Source of the DNA: Varanus komodoensis
Lineage: Eukaryota; Chordata; Lepidosauria; Squamata; Varanidae
Reading direction: 5' to 3'
Assembly (NCBI RefSeq): GCF_004798865.1
Contig: NW_025335585.1
Coordinates: 1 to 64,000, forward strand
Length of the DNA stretch: 64,000 nt
In this document: piece after piece, positions 34,921 through 46,784 of the stretch
How the letters are laid out: the number at the start of each line of letters is the position of its first letter
Position numbering within the stretch: position 1 is the first letter of the stretch
The notes under the pieces: model-generated
The model's database searches: none
What the model saw: only the letters and a program-made list of their open reading frames with translations
What the model was told of the DNA's origin: nothing
Translations under genes and position numbers: made by a program

Positions 34921-35699
34921 TTTGCGCGTCGCTTTCTTTTTGAGGCAGATTTTGCCCCTCTGTCATGGTGGAGCCGGTAAATCCTGGCCTCCAGATGGGC
35001 CTCCGACCGTCGGACCGAGCTCGGAATGGGCTGATACGGAGGCCTGCACATAGGAACAGCGTCTCCAACAGGATTAGGTTCGCACAACGCCCTTATTTCC
35101 GGGCAACTTTTGCCTCTCTGTCAGCATGGGGCCAGAAATCCCTGCCTTCGGGCGGCCTCCGACAGACGGAACGCTCTCGGAACGCGTGGAAACGGAGGCC
35201 TGCGCAGAGGGACAGCGTCTTAAAGAGGACTACGTGCGCGTGTCACCCTCTTTTCATGCAACTTTTGGCCCTCTGCCTGGGTGGGGCCAGGGAAGTCGCA
35301 GCCTCCGGGCGGGCCTCCGACAGTAGGAACGGCTTGGAACAGACGGAAACGGAGTCCTGCGTGGAGGGACAGTGCCTCCAAGTGGACTAGGTGTGCCCGC
35401 GTGGCCCAGTTTTCTGGGCAACTTTCGCCCCTCTGTCAGGGTGGGGCCGGGAAATCGCGGGCTCCAGGCAGGCCTCCCACCGTCAGTATGCTTTCGGAAC
35501 GGGCACAAACTGAGGCCTGCGTGGAGGGACAGCTTGTCAATGATTACTAGGGGTGTCCGTGTTGCCCTCTTTTCAGGCAAATTTTGGCCCTCTGTCAGGG
35601 TGGGGCGGGGAAATTGCGGCCTCCGGGCGGGCCTCCGACTGTAGGAACGCGCTCGGAAAGAGCACAAACGGAGGCCTGCTCGGAGGGACAGCGTCTCAG

Positions 35700-36020
35700 A
35701 GAAAACTAGGTGAGCGCGTGTCGCCCTACTTTTGGGGCAACTTTTGCCTCTCTGTCAAGGTGGGGGTTGGGAAATCCCGGCCTCCGGGCGGGCTTCCGTC
35801 CATCGGAACCCGCTCGGAATGGGCGGAAACAGAGTCCTGCGCAGAGGGACATTGTCTCCAAGTGGACAAGGCGCGAGCGCGTCACCCTGTTTTCGGGGAA
35901 ACATTTGCCCATCTGTCAGGGTCGGGCCGGGAAATTGCTGCCTCCGGACAGGCCTCCGAACGTCAGAATGCGCTTGGAAGGGGCGGAAACGGAGGCCTGC
36001 TCAGAAGGACAGCGTCTCAA
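35700..36020 (+). repeat. Two-monomer block, expanded partner near 50910-51400
   Basis: GAGAAAACTAGG, TCTGTCAAGGTGGGG, GACATTGTCTCCAAGTGGACAA or ACACTGTCTCCAAGTGAACAA, CCTCCGGACAGGCC (35941 and 51315, offset 15374 bp) and CTGCTCAGAAGGACAGC are shared. The partner has one extra monomer inside, around 51060-51220, because the offset of the left edge is about 160 bp smaller. Confidence 0.72.
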
Positions 36021-36509
36021 AGAGTACTAGGTGTGTCCGTCTCGCCCTATTTTCAGGCAACACTTCCCCCCTGTCAGGGTGGAGCCGGGAAATCCTGGGC
36101 TCCAGGTGGGTCTCCGTCCGTCGAAACGCGCTTGTAACGGGCGGAAATGGATGCCTGAGCGGAGGGAAAGAGTTTCAAAGAGGACTAGCTGTGTCCGCAT
36201 CATCCTATTTTCGGGGCAACTTTTGCCCCTCTGTTAGGGTGGGGCCGGGAAATCACGGCCTCCGGGCGCTCCTCCGACCTTTGGAACGCGGTCAGAGCGG
36301 GTGAAACGGAGGCCTGTGGGCAGGTACAGAGTCTCAAAGAGGACTACGTGCGTCTGCGTCGCCCACTTTTCAGGGCAACTTTTGCCCTTTGTCAGGGTGG
36401 GCCGGGAAATCACGGCCTCCGGGAGGAGCTCCGACCTTTGGAACGCGCTCGGAACGGGCAGAAATGGAGGCCTGTGCGGAGGGACAGCGTCTCAAAGAGG
36501 ACAAGGTGC

Positions 36510-36690
36510 GCGCGCGTCGCCCTGTTCTCGGGGTAACTTTTGCCCCTCTGTCAGGGTGCAGCCGGGATAACCCGGGCTCCGGGCGGGCCTCCGACCGTCG
36601 GCACACACTCAGAATGGGCAGAAACGGAGCCCTGCGTAGAGGGACAGCGTCTCAATGATTACGCGGTTTGTCCGTGTCGCCCTCTTTTCA
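36510..36690 (+). repeat. One-monomer block, partner near 42175-42360
   Basis: Both have GTCAGGGTGCAGCCGGGATA, CCGTCGGC with CCA or ACA, CTCAGAATGGGCAGAAACGG and a junction with CTCAATGATT or CCCAATGATT in place of CTCAAAGAGG. A third related junction, GTCAATGATTACTAGG, lies at about 35538. Confidence 0.7.
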
Positions 36691-37140
36691 GGAAACTTAT
36701 GGGCCTCTTCAGGGTGGGGCCGGGAAATCGAGGCCTCCGGGCAGGCCTCCGACCGTAGGAACGCGCTCAGAACGGGCAGAAGGGAGTCCTGCGTGGAGGG
36801 ACAGTGTCTCCAATAGGATTAGGTGCACGAGAGTTGCCCTTTTTTCCGGGGAACATTTTCAACCCTCTTTCAGGGTTGGGCCAGGAAATCGTGGCCTCCG
36901 GGCTGGCTTCCAAAAGTGGAAACGCACTTGGAACGGGCGGAAACGGAGGCCTGCGTGGAGGGACAGCGTCTCAAAGAGGACTAGTTGGTGCGCGTCGCCC
37001 TCTTCTCGGGGCAACTCTTGCCCCTCTTTCACGGTGGAGCCGGGAAATCCCGGCCTCCGGTTGGGCCACCGACAGTCGGAACGCACTCGGAACTTGGGAA
37101 ACGGAGGCCTGCGCGTAGGGACAACGTCTCCAACAGGATT

Positions 37141-37297
37141 AGGTGCGCGCGTCGCCCTTTTTTCTGGGCAACTTTTGCCTCTCTGTCAGTGTGGGGCAGG
37201 AAATCCCGGCCTTCGGTCGGGCCTCCGACCGTAGGAACGCGATCAGGAACGGGCGGAAACGGAGGCCTGCGCAAGGGACAGCGTCTCAAAGAGGACT
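37141..37297 (+). repeat. Subfamily B monomer (example)
   Basis: Subfamily B is recognised by the preceding GTAGGGACA and CTCCAACAGGATTAGG, then GCGCGCGTCGCCC followed by TTTTTTCNGGGCAACTTTTGCC, CTCTGTCAGCGTGGGG, and CCCGGCCTTCGGGC. It keeps the GGGAAATCCC decamer more often than subfamily A. The CAACAGGATTAGG junction is the easiest marker to find on reading, and it almost always precedes a B-type body. This copy has TCAGTGTGGGG and a one-base shortened GGGCAGG. Confidence 0.75.
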
Positions 37298-38262
37298 AGG
37301 TGTTTCCACGTCACCCTCTTTTCAGGCAACTTTTGGCCCTCTGTCAGGGTGGGGTGGGAATCGTGGCCTCCGGGCTGGCTTCCGACCGTAGGAACGCACT
37401 CGTAACAGGCGGAAACGGAGTCCTGCGCGTAGGGACTGCGTCTCTAACAGGATTGGGTTCGCGCATCACCCTTTTTTCAGGGCAACTTTTGCCTCTCTGT
37501 CAGAGTGTGGCTGGGAAATCCCGGCCTTCGGTGGGCCTCCGACTGTTGGAACGCTCTCGGTAGGGGCAGTAACGGTGGCCTGCGTGGAGGGACACCGTCC
37601 CAAAGAGGACTAGAAGTGTCCGCGTCGCCCTGTTTTCGGTGTAACTTTAGCCCCTCTGTCAGGGTGGAGCCGGGAAATCCCAGGTTCCGAGCGGGCCTCC
37701 CACCAACGGCACACGCTTGGACCAGGTGGAAACTGAGGCCTGCTCGGAGGGACAGTGTCTCAAAAAGGAGTAGGTGTGTCCGTGTCGCCCTCTTTTCAGG
37801 CAACTTTTGGCCCTCTGTCAGTGTGGGGCCAAGGAATCGCGTCCTCCGGGCGGGCTTCCGACTGTACGAACGCGCTTGGAATGGGCAGAAACGGAGGCCT
37901 CCGTGTAGGGACAGCGTCTCAAACAGGACTACGTGCGCCCATCGCCCTCTTTTTGAGGCAACTTTTGGCCCTCTGTCAGGGTGGGGCCGGGAAATCCCGG
38001 CCTCCGGGCGGGTCTTCCACAGTAGGAAGCGCTCGGTACGGGCAGAAACGGAGGCCTGCGTGAAGGGACAGCGTCTCAAAGAAGACTATGTGCGCACATC
38101 GCCCTCTTTTCGAGGCAACTTTTGCCTGTCAGCGTGGGACTGGGATATCCCGGCCTTCAGGTGGGCCTCCTACCGTAGGAACGCGCTCGGAACGGGTGGA
38201 AACTGAGGACTGCGCGTAGTGACAGCGTCTCCAACAGGGTTAGGTGCGCGCGTCGCCATTTT

Positions 38263-38710
38263 TTCCAGGCAACTTTTGCACGTCTGCCTGGGTGGGGCCG
38301 GGAAATAGCAGCCTCCGGACGGGCCTCCGATCGTCGGAATGCGCTTGGAACGGGCAGAAACGTAAGCCTGTGCAGAGGCACAGTGTCTCAAAGAGGACTA
38401 TGTGCGCATGTCGCCCTCTTTTCGAGGCAACTTTTGCCCATCTTTCAGGAGGAGCCGGGAAATCCCGGCCTCCGGGCGGGACTCCGATCATCGGAACGCG
38501 CTCGTTATGGGCGGAAACGGATGCCTGCGCGGAGGGACAGCGTCTCAAAGAGGATTAGGTGTGTCCCTGTCACCCTCTTTTCGGGCAACTTTTGGCCATC
38601 TGTCAGGGCGAGGTAGGAAAATCGCGGCCTCCGGGCGAGCCCCCGACTGTAGGAACTCGCTCGGAAGGGGCAGAAACGGAGGCCTGCACGAGGGACAGCG
38701 TCTAAAAGAG
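38263..38710 (+). repeat. Three-monomer block, copy of 34465-34920
   Basis: Carries the full ordered set of private variants described for 34465-34920, ending in GGGCGAGGTAGGAAAATCGC and CCCCGACTGTAGG. It is followed by CACGAGGGACAG, which has lost a few bases of GGAGGGACAG. Confidence 0.85.
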
Positions 38711-39349
38711 GACTAAGTGTGTCTGTGTCACCCAATTTTAAGGCAACTTTTGCCCCTTTGTCAAGGTGGAGCCGGGAAATCCTGGTCTCCAGACATGCCT
38801 CCGACCGTCGGAACGCACTCGGAACGGGCGGAAACGGAGGCCTGCGTGGAGGGACAGCGTCTCCAAGAGGACAAGCTGCGCGCGATTCCTCCTGTTTTGG
38901 GGGCAACTTTTGCCCCTCTGTCAGGGTGGGGCCGGGAAACCGGGGACTCCGGGCGGGCTTCTGACCGTCGGAACGCGCTTGGAATAGGCGGAAACGCAGG
39001 CCTGCACGGAGGGACAGCGTATCAAAGAGGACTATGTGCGTGAGCGTTGCCCTCTTTTCAGGGCAACTTTTTCCCCTCTGTCAGGGATGGGCCTGGAAAT
39101 CGCAGCCTCCCGGAGGGCCTCCGACCATCGGAACGGTCTCGGAACGGGCGGAAATGGAGTACTGCGCGGAAGGGCAGCGTCCGAAAGAGGACTAGGTGTT
39201 TCTGCATGGCCCTCTTTTCAGGCAACTTTTGGCCCTCTGTCAAGATGCGGCCAGGAAATCCCGGCCTCCGGGCGGGACTCTGACCGTCAGAACGCGTTTG
39301 GAACGGGGGAAACGGAGGCCTGCGCAGAGGTACAGCGTCTCAAAGAGGA

Positions 39350-39510
39350 CTAAGTGTGTCCGCGTCGCCCTCTTTTTGTGAGAACTTTTGCCCGCATGTC
39401 AGGGTAGGGTCAGGAAATCGCGGCCTCCAGGCGGGCATCTGTACATTGAATTTACTCGGAACGGGCGGAAACGGAGTCCTGCGTGCAGGGACAACGTCTG
39501 AAAGAGGACG
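39350..39510 (+). repeat. One-monomer match to 49645-49805
   Basis: The unusual ATTGAATTTACTCGG (TTGAATTTAC at 39446 and 49739, offset 10293 bp) replaces the CGTCGGAACGCGCTCGG middle in both, with CATGTCAGGGTAGGG upstream and GTCCTGCGTGCAGGGACA downstream. No other monomer I saw carries this middle. Confidence 0.8.
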
Positions 39511-39669
39511 AGGTGCACGCGCGTCACCCTGTTTTCGGGGCAACTTTTGCCCCTCTGTCAGGGTAGGGTCGGGAAATCGCGGCCTCCGGGTGGGGCTCCG
39601 ACTGACGGAACGCGCTCTGAACGGGCGGAAACGGAGGCCTGCAAGGAGGGACAGCGCCTCAAAGAGGAC

Positions 39670-41200
39670 TAGGTGCGCGCGCATCGCCCTGTTTCCCGGT
39701 CAACTTTTGCCTCTCTGTCAGGGTGTGGCCGGAAAATCCCGGCATTCGCGGGGGCCTCCGACCTTCGGAACGCGCTCGGAATGGGCGGAAACGGAGGCCT
39801 GCGCAGAGGGACAGCGCCTCAAAAAGGACTAGGTGCGCTTGCGTCGCATTGTTTTCCGGGCAACTTTTGCCCCTCTGTCAGGGTGGGGTCGGGAAATCGC
39901 AGCCTCTGGGCGGGCATCGGAACGTGGCAATGCGCTTGGAACGGATGGAAATAGAGGCCTGCGCTGGGGGACAGCGTCTCAAAAAAGACTGGGGGTGTCC
40001 ACGAGGCCCTCTTTTCGGAGCAACTTTTGCCCATCTGTCAGGGTGGGGCCGGGAAATCAAGGCCTCCAGACAGGACTCTGACGGTCAGAACGCACTTGGA
40101 ACAGGTGGAAATGGAGACCTGCATGGAGGGCCAGCGTCTCCAACAGGATTATGTGTGAGCGTCGCCCTTTTTTCCAGGCAACTTTTGCCCCATTGTCAGC
40201 GTGGGGCTGGGAAATCGTGGTCCCCGGGCGGGCCTCCGTCCGTCGGAACGCGCTCGGAACGGGCGGAAACGGTGGCCTGCGCGAGGGACAGCGTCTCAAA
40301 AAGGACTGGGGGTGTCTGCGTGGCCCTCTTTTCGGGGCCACTTTGGCTCCTCTGTCAGGGTTGGGGCCAGGAAATCATGGCCTGGGGGTGGGCCTCCAAC
40401 CGTCAGAACATGCTCGGAAAGGGTTGAAACGGAGGCCTGAGAAGAGGGACAGGGTCTCCAAGAGGACTAGGTGCGCATACGTCGCCCTGCTTTCGGGGCA
40501 ACTTTTGCCCCTCTTTCAGGGTGGGGCAAGGAAATTGGGGCCTCCGGGCGGGCCTGTGACCGTGGGAACATGCCTGGAATGGTCAGAAATAGAGGCCTAC
40601 ACGGAGGGACAGCATCTCAAAGAGGACGAGGCGCGCGCACGTCGCTCTGTTTTCGGGGTAACTTTTGCCCCTTCTCAGTGTTTAGCCGGAACTCCTGGCC
40701 TTCAGGGGGGACTCCGACCGTCGGAACGCGCTCAGAACGGGCGGAAGCAGAGGTATGCGCAGAGGGACAGCGCCTGAAAGAGGACTAGGTGCGCGCGCAT
40801 CGCCCTGTTTCCCAGTCAACTTTTGCCTCTCTGTCAGGGTTTGGCCGAAAAATCCCAGCCTCCGGGGGGGCCTCCGACCGTCGGAACGTGCTTGGAACGG
40901 GCGGAAACGGAGGCCTGCGCGGGGGGACAGCACCTGAAAAAGAACTAGGTGCGCTTGCGTCGCATTGTTTTCCAGGCAATTTTTACCCCTCTGTCAGGGT
41001 AGGGTCAGGAAATCGCAGCCTCCGGGCGGGCATCCGAACGTGGGAACGTGCTTGGAACGGACAGAAAGAGAGGCCTGTGCTGAGGGACAGCGTCTCAAAA
41101 AAGACTGGGGGTGTCCGCGAGGCCCTCTTTTTGGAGCAACTTTTGCCTCTCTGTCAGGGTGTGGCCGGAAAATCGCGGCCTGTGCAGAGCGACAGCGTCT
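39670..41200 (+). repeat. Higher-order block, two copies at 1116 bp (7 monomers)
   Basis: AGGTGCGCGC with GCATCGCCCTGTTTCCC at 39671 and 40787, and AGGTGCGCTTGCGTCGCATT at 39831 and 40947, both at 1116 bp. Each is followed by GGGTAGGGTC or GGGTGGGGTC, GGCATCGGAACGTGG or GGCATCCGAACGTGG, CTCAAAAAAGACTGGGGGTG and CGAGGCCC. A third copy lies at about 46785-47130 (AGGTGCACTTGCGTCGCATT at 46930). The G-rich ACTGGGGGTGTCC junction is diagnostic of this family. Confidence 0.85.
40320..40640 (+). repeat. Two-monomer block, partner near 48540-48850
   Basis: TTCGGGGCCACTTTGGC (CTTTGG at 40341 and 48560, offset 8219 bp, 52 monomers), GTCAGGGTTGGGGC, CGGAAAGGGTTGAAAC, GGACAGGGTCTCC, GCCCTGCTTTCGGGGC, GGCCTGTGACCGTGGGAACA or GCGACCGTGGGAACA and ATGCCTGGAATGGT are shared in order. 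Confidence 0.82.
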
Positions 41201-41215
41201 CCAAGAGGACTAGTT
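41165..41215 (+). repeat. Truncated monomer (about 55 bp lost between GGCCT repeats)
   Basis: AAATCGCGGCCTGTGCAGAGCG joins the first GGCCT (monomer position 16) to the GGCCT at position 71, removing the CCGGGCGGG to CGGAAACGGA part. The product keeps one GGCCT, as expected for a deletion between direct repeats. Confidence 0.8.
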
Positions 41216-42479
41216 GCACGTGTGTCCCCCTGTTTTCAGGCCAAACATTGCCAATCTGCCAGGGTGGGTCCGGGAAATCGCAGCATCCGGGCGGGTCACC
41301 GACCGTCGGAACGCACTTGGAAAGGGCGGAAATGGATGCCTACACGGAGGGACAGCGTCTCAGAGAGTACTAGGTATATCCACGTCGCCATCTTTTCGGG
41401 GCAGCTTTTGCCCCACTGTCAGGGTGGGGCCGGGAAATCGCGGCCTCCAGGCGGGCCTCCAACCGTCGGAACGCGCTGGGAAGGTGCGGAAAAGGAGGCC
41501 TGCGTGGAGGGACTGCGTCCCAAAGAGAACTACGTGCATCCGCGTCGCCATCTTTTCGGGGCAGCTTTTGCCCCTCTGTCAGGGTGGGGCCAGGAAATCA
41601 TGGTCTCTGGAAGGGCCTCCGACCATTGGAATGCGCTCGGAACGGGCGGAAACGGACTCCTGCCCGGAGGGACTCTGTCTCCACGTTGACTAGGTGCGCG
41701 CGCGTCGCCCTGTTTTCGGGGCAACTTTTGCCGCTCTGTCAGGGTGGGGCCGGGAAATCGCCGCCCTCGGGCGGCCCCAGAAAGTCGGAATGCGCATAGA
41801 ACGGGTGAAAACGGAGGCCTGTGCCGAGGGACAGCGTCTCAAAGAGAACTACGAGCGTCCTCGTCGACCTCTTTTCGGGGCAACTTTTGCACCTCTGTCA
41901 GGGTGGGGCCAGGAAATCACGGCCTCCGGGCGGGCCTCCAACCATTGCAATGCCCTCGGAACGGGCAGAAACGGAGGCCTGCGCGCAAAGATAGCGTCTC
42001 AAAGAGGACTAGGTGTGCCCGCGTCGCCCTCTTTCGGGGCAAATTTTGCCCCTCTGTCAGGGTGGGGCCCGGAAATCACGGCCTCCTGGTGGGCCACCAA
42101 CAGTCGGAATGCGCATAGAACGGGCGGAAACGGAGGCCTGTGCGGAGGGACAGCGTCGCAAAGAGTACAAGGTGCGCGCGCGTCGCCATGTTTTCAGGGT
42201 AACTTTTGCCCCTCTGTCAGGGTGCAGCCGGGATATCCTGGGCTCCGGACGGGCCTCCTACCGTCGGCCCATGCTCAGAATGGGCAGAAACGGAGGCCTG
42301 CGTGGATGGACAGCATCCCAATGATTTCTAGGAGTGTCCGTGTCGCCCTCTTTTCATGCAACTTTTGGCCCTCTGTCAGGGTGGGGCCGGGAAATCGCGG
42401 GCTCCGGGTGGCCTCCAACCGTCGGAACGCGCTCGGAACGGGAGGAAATGGAGGCCTGCGCGGAGGGACAGCGTCTCAA

Positions 42480-42910
42480 AGAGGACTAGTTGCGCGTGCT
42501 TTGCCCTCCATTCGGGGTAACTTTTGCTCCTCTGTCAGGGTGGGGCTGGGAAATCGCGGCCTCCGTGCAGGCCTCCGACACTCGGAATGCGCTAGGAGCG
42601 GGCGGAAATGGAGGCCTGCGCGGAGGGACAGCGTCTCAAAGAGGACTAGTTGTGTCTGCGTCGCCCTGTTTTCGGGGCAACTTTTGCCCCTGTGTGAGGG
42701 TGGGGCTGGGAAATCGTGGCCTCCTGGCGGGCCACCAACAGTCAGAATGCGCAGGGAACGGGCGGAAACGGAGGTCTGTGCGGAGGGACAGCGTCTCAAA
42801 GAGGACTAGTTGCGCGTGCTTCGCCCTCCTTTCGGGGTAACTTTTGCCCCTCTGTCAGGGTGCGTCCGGGAAATCGCGGCCTCTGTGCAGGTCTCTGACC
42901 ATTGGAACGT
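42480..42910 (+). repeat. Tandem two-monomer (about 320 bp) repeat
   Basis: GACTAGTTGCGCGTGCTT recurs at 320 bp (AGT at 42488 and 42808), each time with CGCCCTCC or TGCCCTCC, TTCGGGGTAACTTTTG and CCTCNGTGCAGG. The monomer between them (GGGCCACCAACAGTC near 42730) has its own relative near 42090. This is a short run with dimeric order. Confidence 0.75.
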
Positions 42911-43029
42911 GCTCGGAACGGGCGGAAAAGCAGTCCTGCGCGGTGGGACAGTGTCTCCAAGTGGACTAGGTGCGCGCGCGTCGCCCTGTTTTCGGGGCAA
43001 CTTTTGCCCCTCTGTCAGGGTGGAGCCGG

Positions 43030-43490
43030 GAAATTGCAGCCCCTGGGTGGTCCTCCGACCTTCGGAACGCGATCGGAACAGGTGGAAACGGAGGCCTGCG
43101 CATAGTTACAGCGTCTCCAATAGGATTAGGTGTGCGCGTCGCCCTTTTTTCCGGGCAACTTTTGCGTCTCTGTCAGCGTGGGGCCGGGATATCCTGGCCT
43201 TCGGGCAGGCCTCCGACCGTCGGAACGCACTCGGAACGGGTGGAAACGGAGGCCTGCGCATTGGGGCAGCCTCTATAAGAAGACTGGTTGTGTACATGTC
43301 GCCTTCTTTTCAGGCAACTTTTCGCCTTCTGTCAGTGTGGGCCTGGGAAATCCCGGCCTCCGGGCGGGCTTCCGACTGTAGGTTCGCGCTCAGAATGGGC
43401 GGAGAGGGAGGCCTGGGTGGAGGGACAGCATCTCAAAGAGGACCAGGTGCGCCTGCATCCCCCTCTTTTTGGGGCAACTTTTGCCCCTCT
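43030..43490 (+). repeat. Three-monomer block, copy of 10220-10700
   Basis: Contains the ordered rare variants TGTACATGTCGCCTTC, GTCAGTGTGGGCC and GACTGTAGGTTCGC seen at 10484-10585. It begins with a D-like unit carrying GGGTGGTCCTCCGACC. Confidence 0.75.
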
Positions 43491-44344
43491 GTCAGGGTGA
43501 GGCCAGGAAATCGCGGCCTCTGGGCTGGAATCCAAACTTCGGAATGTGCTCAGAATGGGCAGAAACAGATGCCCGCGCCAGGGACAGCGTCTCCCAGAGG
43601 TCTGGGTGTGTCAGCATAACCCTCATTTCAGGGCAACATTTGCCCCTCTGTCAGATGGCTATGGGAAATTGTGGCCTCCGGGCTGGCCTCCGACCGTTAG
43701 AACGTCCTCGGAACTTGCAGAAACGGAGGCCCGCGCAGATGGACAGCGTCTCAAAGAGGACTAGGTATGTCCGTGTCGCCCTATTTTCAGGCAAATTTTG
43801 ACCGTCTGTCAGGGTGGGGCCGGCAAATCGTGGCCTCCGGGCAGGATTCCGATGATAGGAATGCGCTCGGAACGGGAAGAAAAGGCGGCCTGCGTGGAGG
43901 GACATCGTCTCAAAGAGGACTAGGAGCGCACCTGGCATTCTTTTCGAGGCAACTTTTGCCCCTCTGTCACAGTGGAGCAGGGAAATCCTAGCCTCCAGAT
44001 GGGCCTACGAACGACGGAAAGCACTCGGAAGGGATGGATACTGAGGCCTGCGCGGAGGGACAGAATCTCCAACAGGATTAGGTGCGCGCATCGCCCTTTT
44101 TTCCGGCCACTTTTGCCTCTCTGTCAGCGTGGGGGCGGGAAATCCTGGTCTTTGGGTGGGCCTCCGACCGTCGGAACGCGCCCGGTACGGGTGGAAACAG
44201 AGGCTGGATTGGCGGGACAGCGTCTCAAAGAGGACTACGTTTGTCTGCGTTGCCCTCTTTTCGGGGCAGCTTTTTCCCCTCTGTTTGTGCGGCCTGGAAA
44301 TCGCGCCCTCTGGGCGGGCCTCCGACCATCGGAAAGCGCTTGGA

Positions 44345-45040
44345 ACGGGGGGGAAATGGAGGCCTGTGCGGAGGGCCAGCGTCTCAAAGAGGAGTAGGTG
44401 TGTCCGTGTCGCCCTCTTTTCGAGGCAACTTTTGCCCCTCTGTCACGGTGGAGCTGGGAAATCCTGGCCTCCAGACGGGCCTACGATCGTCGGAACGCGC
44501 CCGGAACCGGCGGAACCGAAGGCCTGCGTGGAGGGACACCGTCTCCAACAGGATTAGGTGCGCGCGTCGCACTTTTTTCCAGGTAACTTTTGCCCCTCTG
44601 TCAGGGTGGAGCCTGGAAATCCTGGGCTCCAGGCGGTTCTCAGACCATCGGAACGCTCACAGAACAGGCAGAAAGGGAGGCCTGCGCAGACGGACAGCTT
44701 CTCAAAGAGGACTACGTTCGCGTGTTGCCCTCTTTTCGAGGCAAGTTTTGCCCAACTATCACGGTGGAGCCGGGAAATCCTGGCCTCCGGGCGGGCCTCC
44801 GATCGTCGGAATGCCATCAGAACGGGGGGAAACGGAGGCATGCGCGGAGGGACAGCCTCTCAAAGAGGACTAGGTGTGTCCGTGTCGCCCTCTTTTCAGG
44901 TAAAATTAGGCCCTCTGTCAGGGTGGGGCAGGGAAATCGCAGCCTCCGGGCGGGCATCCCACTGTAGGAAGCCCTCGGGACGGGCAGAAGCGGAGGCCTG
45001 GGCGAAAAGCCAGCGTCTCAAAGAGGACTACGTGCGCGCG
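44345..45040 (+). repeat. Five-monomer higher-order block, copy 3, two monomers shorter
   Basis: Nearly identical to 24895-25500 at 19535 bp offset. Its left flank (GAGTAGGTGTGTCCGTGTCG at 44392) instead aligns with 24540 at 19852 bp, so a 317 bp, two-monomer segment present in copy 2 is absent here. The join lies within CTCTTTTCGAGGCAACTTTTG, a stretch common to both parent monomers. Confidence 0.88.
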
Positions 45041-46784
45041 TTGCCCTGGTTTCGAGGCAAACTTTGCCCCTCTGTCATGGGGCAGACAGGAAATCCTGGC
45101 CTCCAGACGGGCCTCCGACCGTCGGAACACGATCGTAATGGGCAAAAACAGAGGCTTGCATGGAGGGACAGCGTCTCCAACAGGATCAGGTGTGCGCGTC
45201 GCCCTTTTTTCCAGGCAACTTTTGCCCCTCTGTCAGTAAGGGGCCGGGAAATCGCGGCCTCCCGGCGGGCCTCCGACTATTGGAACGTACTTGGAACGGG
45301 AGGCAACGGAGGCCTGCGTGGAGGGACAGCGTCTCAAACAGGAGTAGGTGTGCGCGCGTCACCCTATTTTCGGGGTAACTTTTGCCCATCTGTCAGCGTG
45401 TGGCCAGGAAATCGCGGCCTGCGGGCGGGCCTCCTACTGTAGGAATGTGCTCGGAACGGGCAGAAACGGAGCCCTGCGCGGAGGGACAGCGTCTCAAAGA
45501 CGACTACGTTCACGCGTCGCCATCTTTTCGAAGCAACTTTTGCCCCTCTGTCATGGTGGAACATGAAAATCCTGGCCTCCACAAGGACCACTGACCGTCG
45601 GACCGCACTCAGAACGAGCAAAAACGGAGGCCTGCGCGGAGGGACAGCGTCTCTAACAGGATTAGTTGCGCGTGTCGCCCTTTTTCTGGCAACTTTTGCC
45701 TCTCTGTCAGTGTGGGGACGGGAAATCCCGGCATTCAGTCGGGCTTCCAACCATCAGAACATGCTTGGAATGGGCGGAAACGGAGGCCTGCGCGGAGGGA
45801 CAGCGTCTCAAAGAGGACTACGTTCGCGCGTTGCCCTCTTTTTGAGGCAACTTTTGCCCCTCTGTCAGTGTAGGGCTGGGAAATCCCGGCCTTAGGGAGG
45901 GCTCCGACCATCAGAACGTGCTCGGAACGGGCGGAAACGGTGGCCTGCGCATAGGGACAGCCTCTCCAACAGGATTACGGGCGCACATCGCCACTTTTTC
46001 CGGGCAACTTTTGCCCCTCTGTCAGGGTAGGGCCGGGAAATCCCGGCTTGAGGGAGGGCCTCCGACTGTCAGAATGCGCTCGGAATGGGCAGAAACGGAG
46101 GTCTGCACAGGGGGACAGCGGCTCCAAGAGGACTACGAGCACCCGTTGCCCTCTTTTCGAGGAAACTTTTGCCCATCTGTCACAGTGGAGCCGGGAAATC
46201 CTGGCATACGGGTGAGTCTCCGATCGTCGGAACGCGTTTGGAACGAGTGGAAAAGGAGTCTTGCGCGAGGAACACCGTCCCAAAGAGGACTCGGTGCGCC
46301 TGGGTCCCCAGGCTTTCGGGGCAACTTTTGACTCTCTTTCATGGTTGGGTCGGGAAATCCCGGCCTCCGGGCGGGCCTCCGACTGTCGGAACGTGCTCGG
46401 AACTGGCGGAAACGGAGACATGCGCGGAGGGACAGCGCCTCAAAGATGACTAGTGCGCGCGCGTCACCCTGTTTCGGGGCAACTTTTGCCTCTCTGTCAG
46501 GGTGGGGCCGGGAAATCGCGGCCTCCGGGTGGGGCTCCGACTGACGGAACGCACTCTGAACGAGCAGAAACGGAGGCCTGCATGGAGGGACAGTGCCTCA
46601 AAGAGGACTAGGTGCGCGTGCGTCGCCCTGTTTCCCGGTCACCTTTTGCCTCTCTGTCAGGGTGGGGCCAGGAAATCATGGACTTCGGGGTGGCCTCTGA
46701 CCGTCGGAATGTGCTTGGAACGGGCAGAAATGGAGGCCTGCGCAGAGGGACAGCGCCTCAAAGAGGACTAGGTGCGCGTGCATC

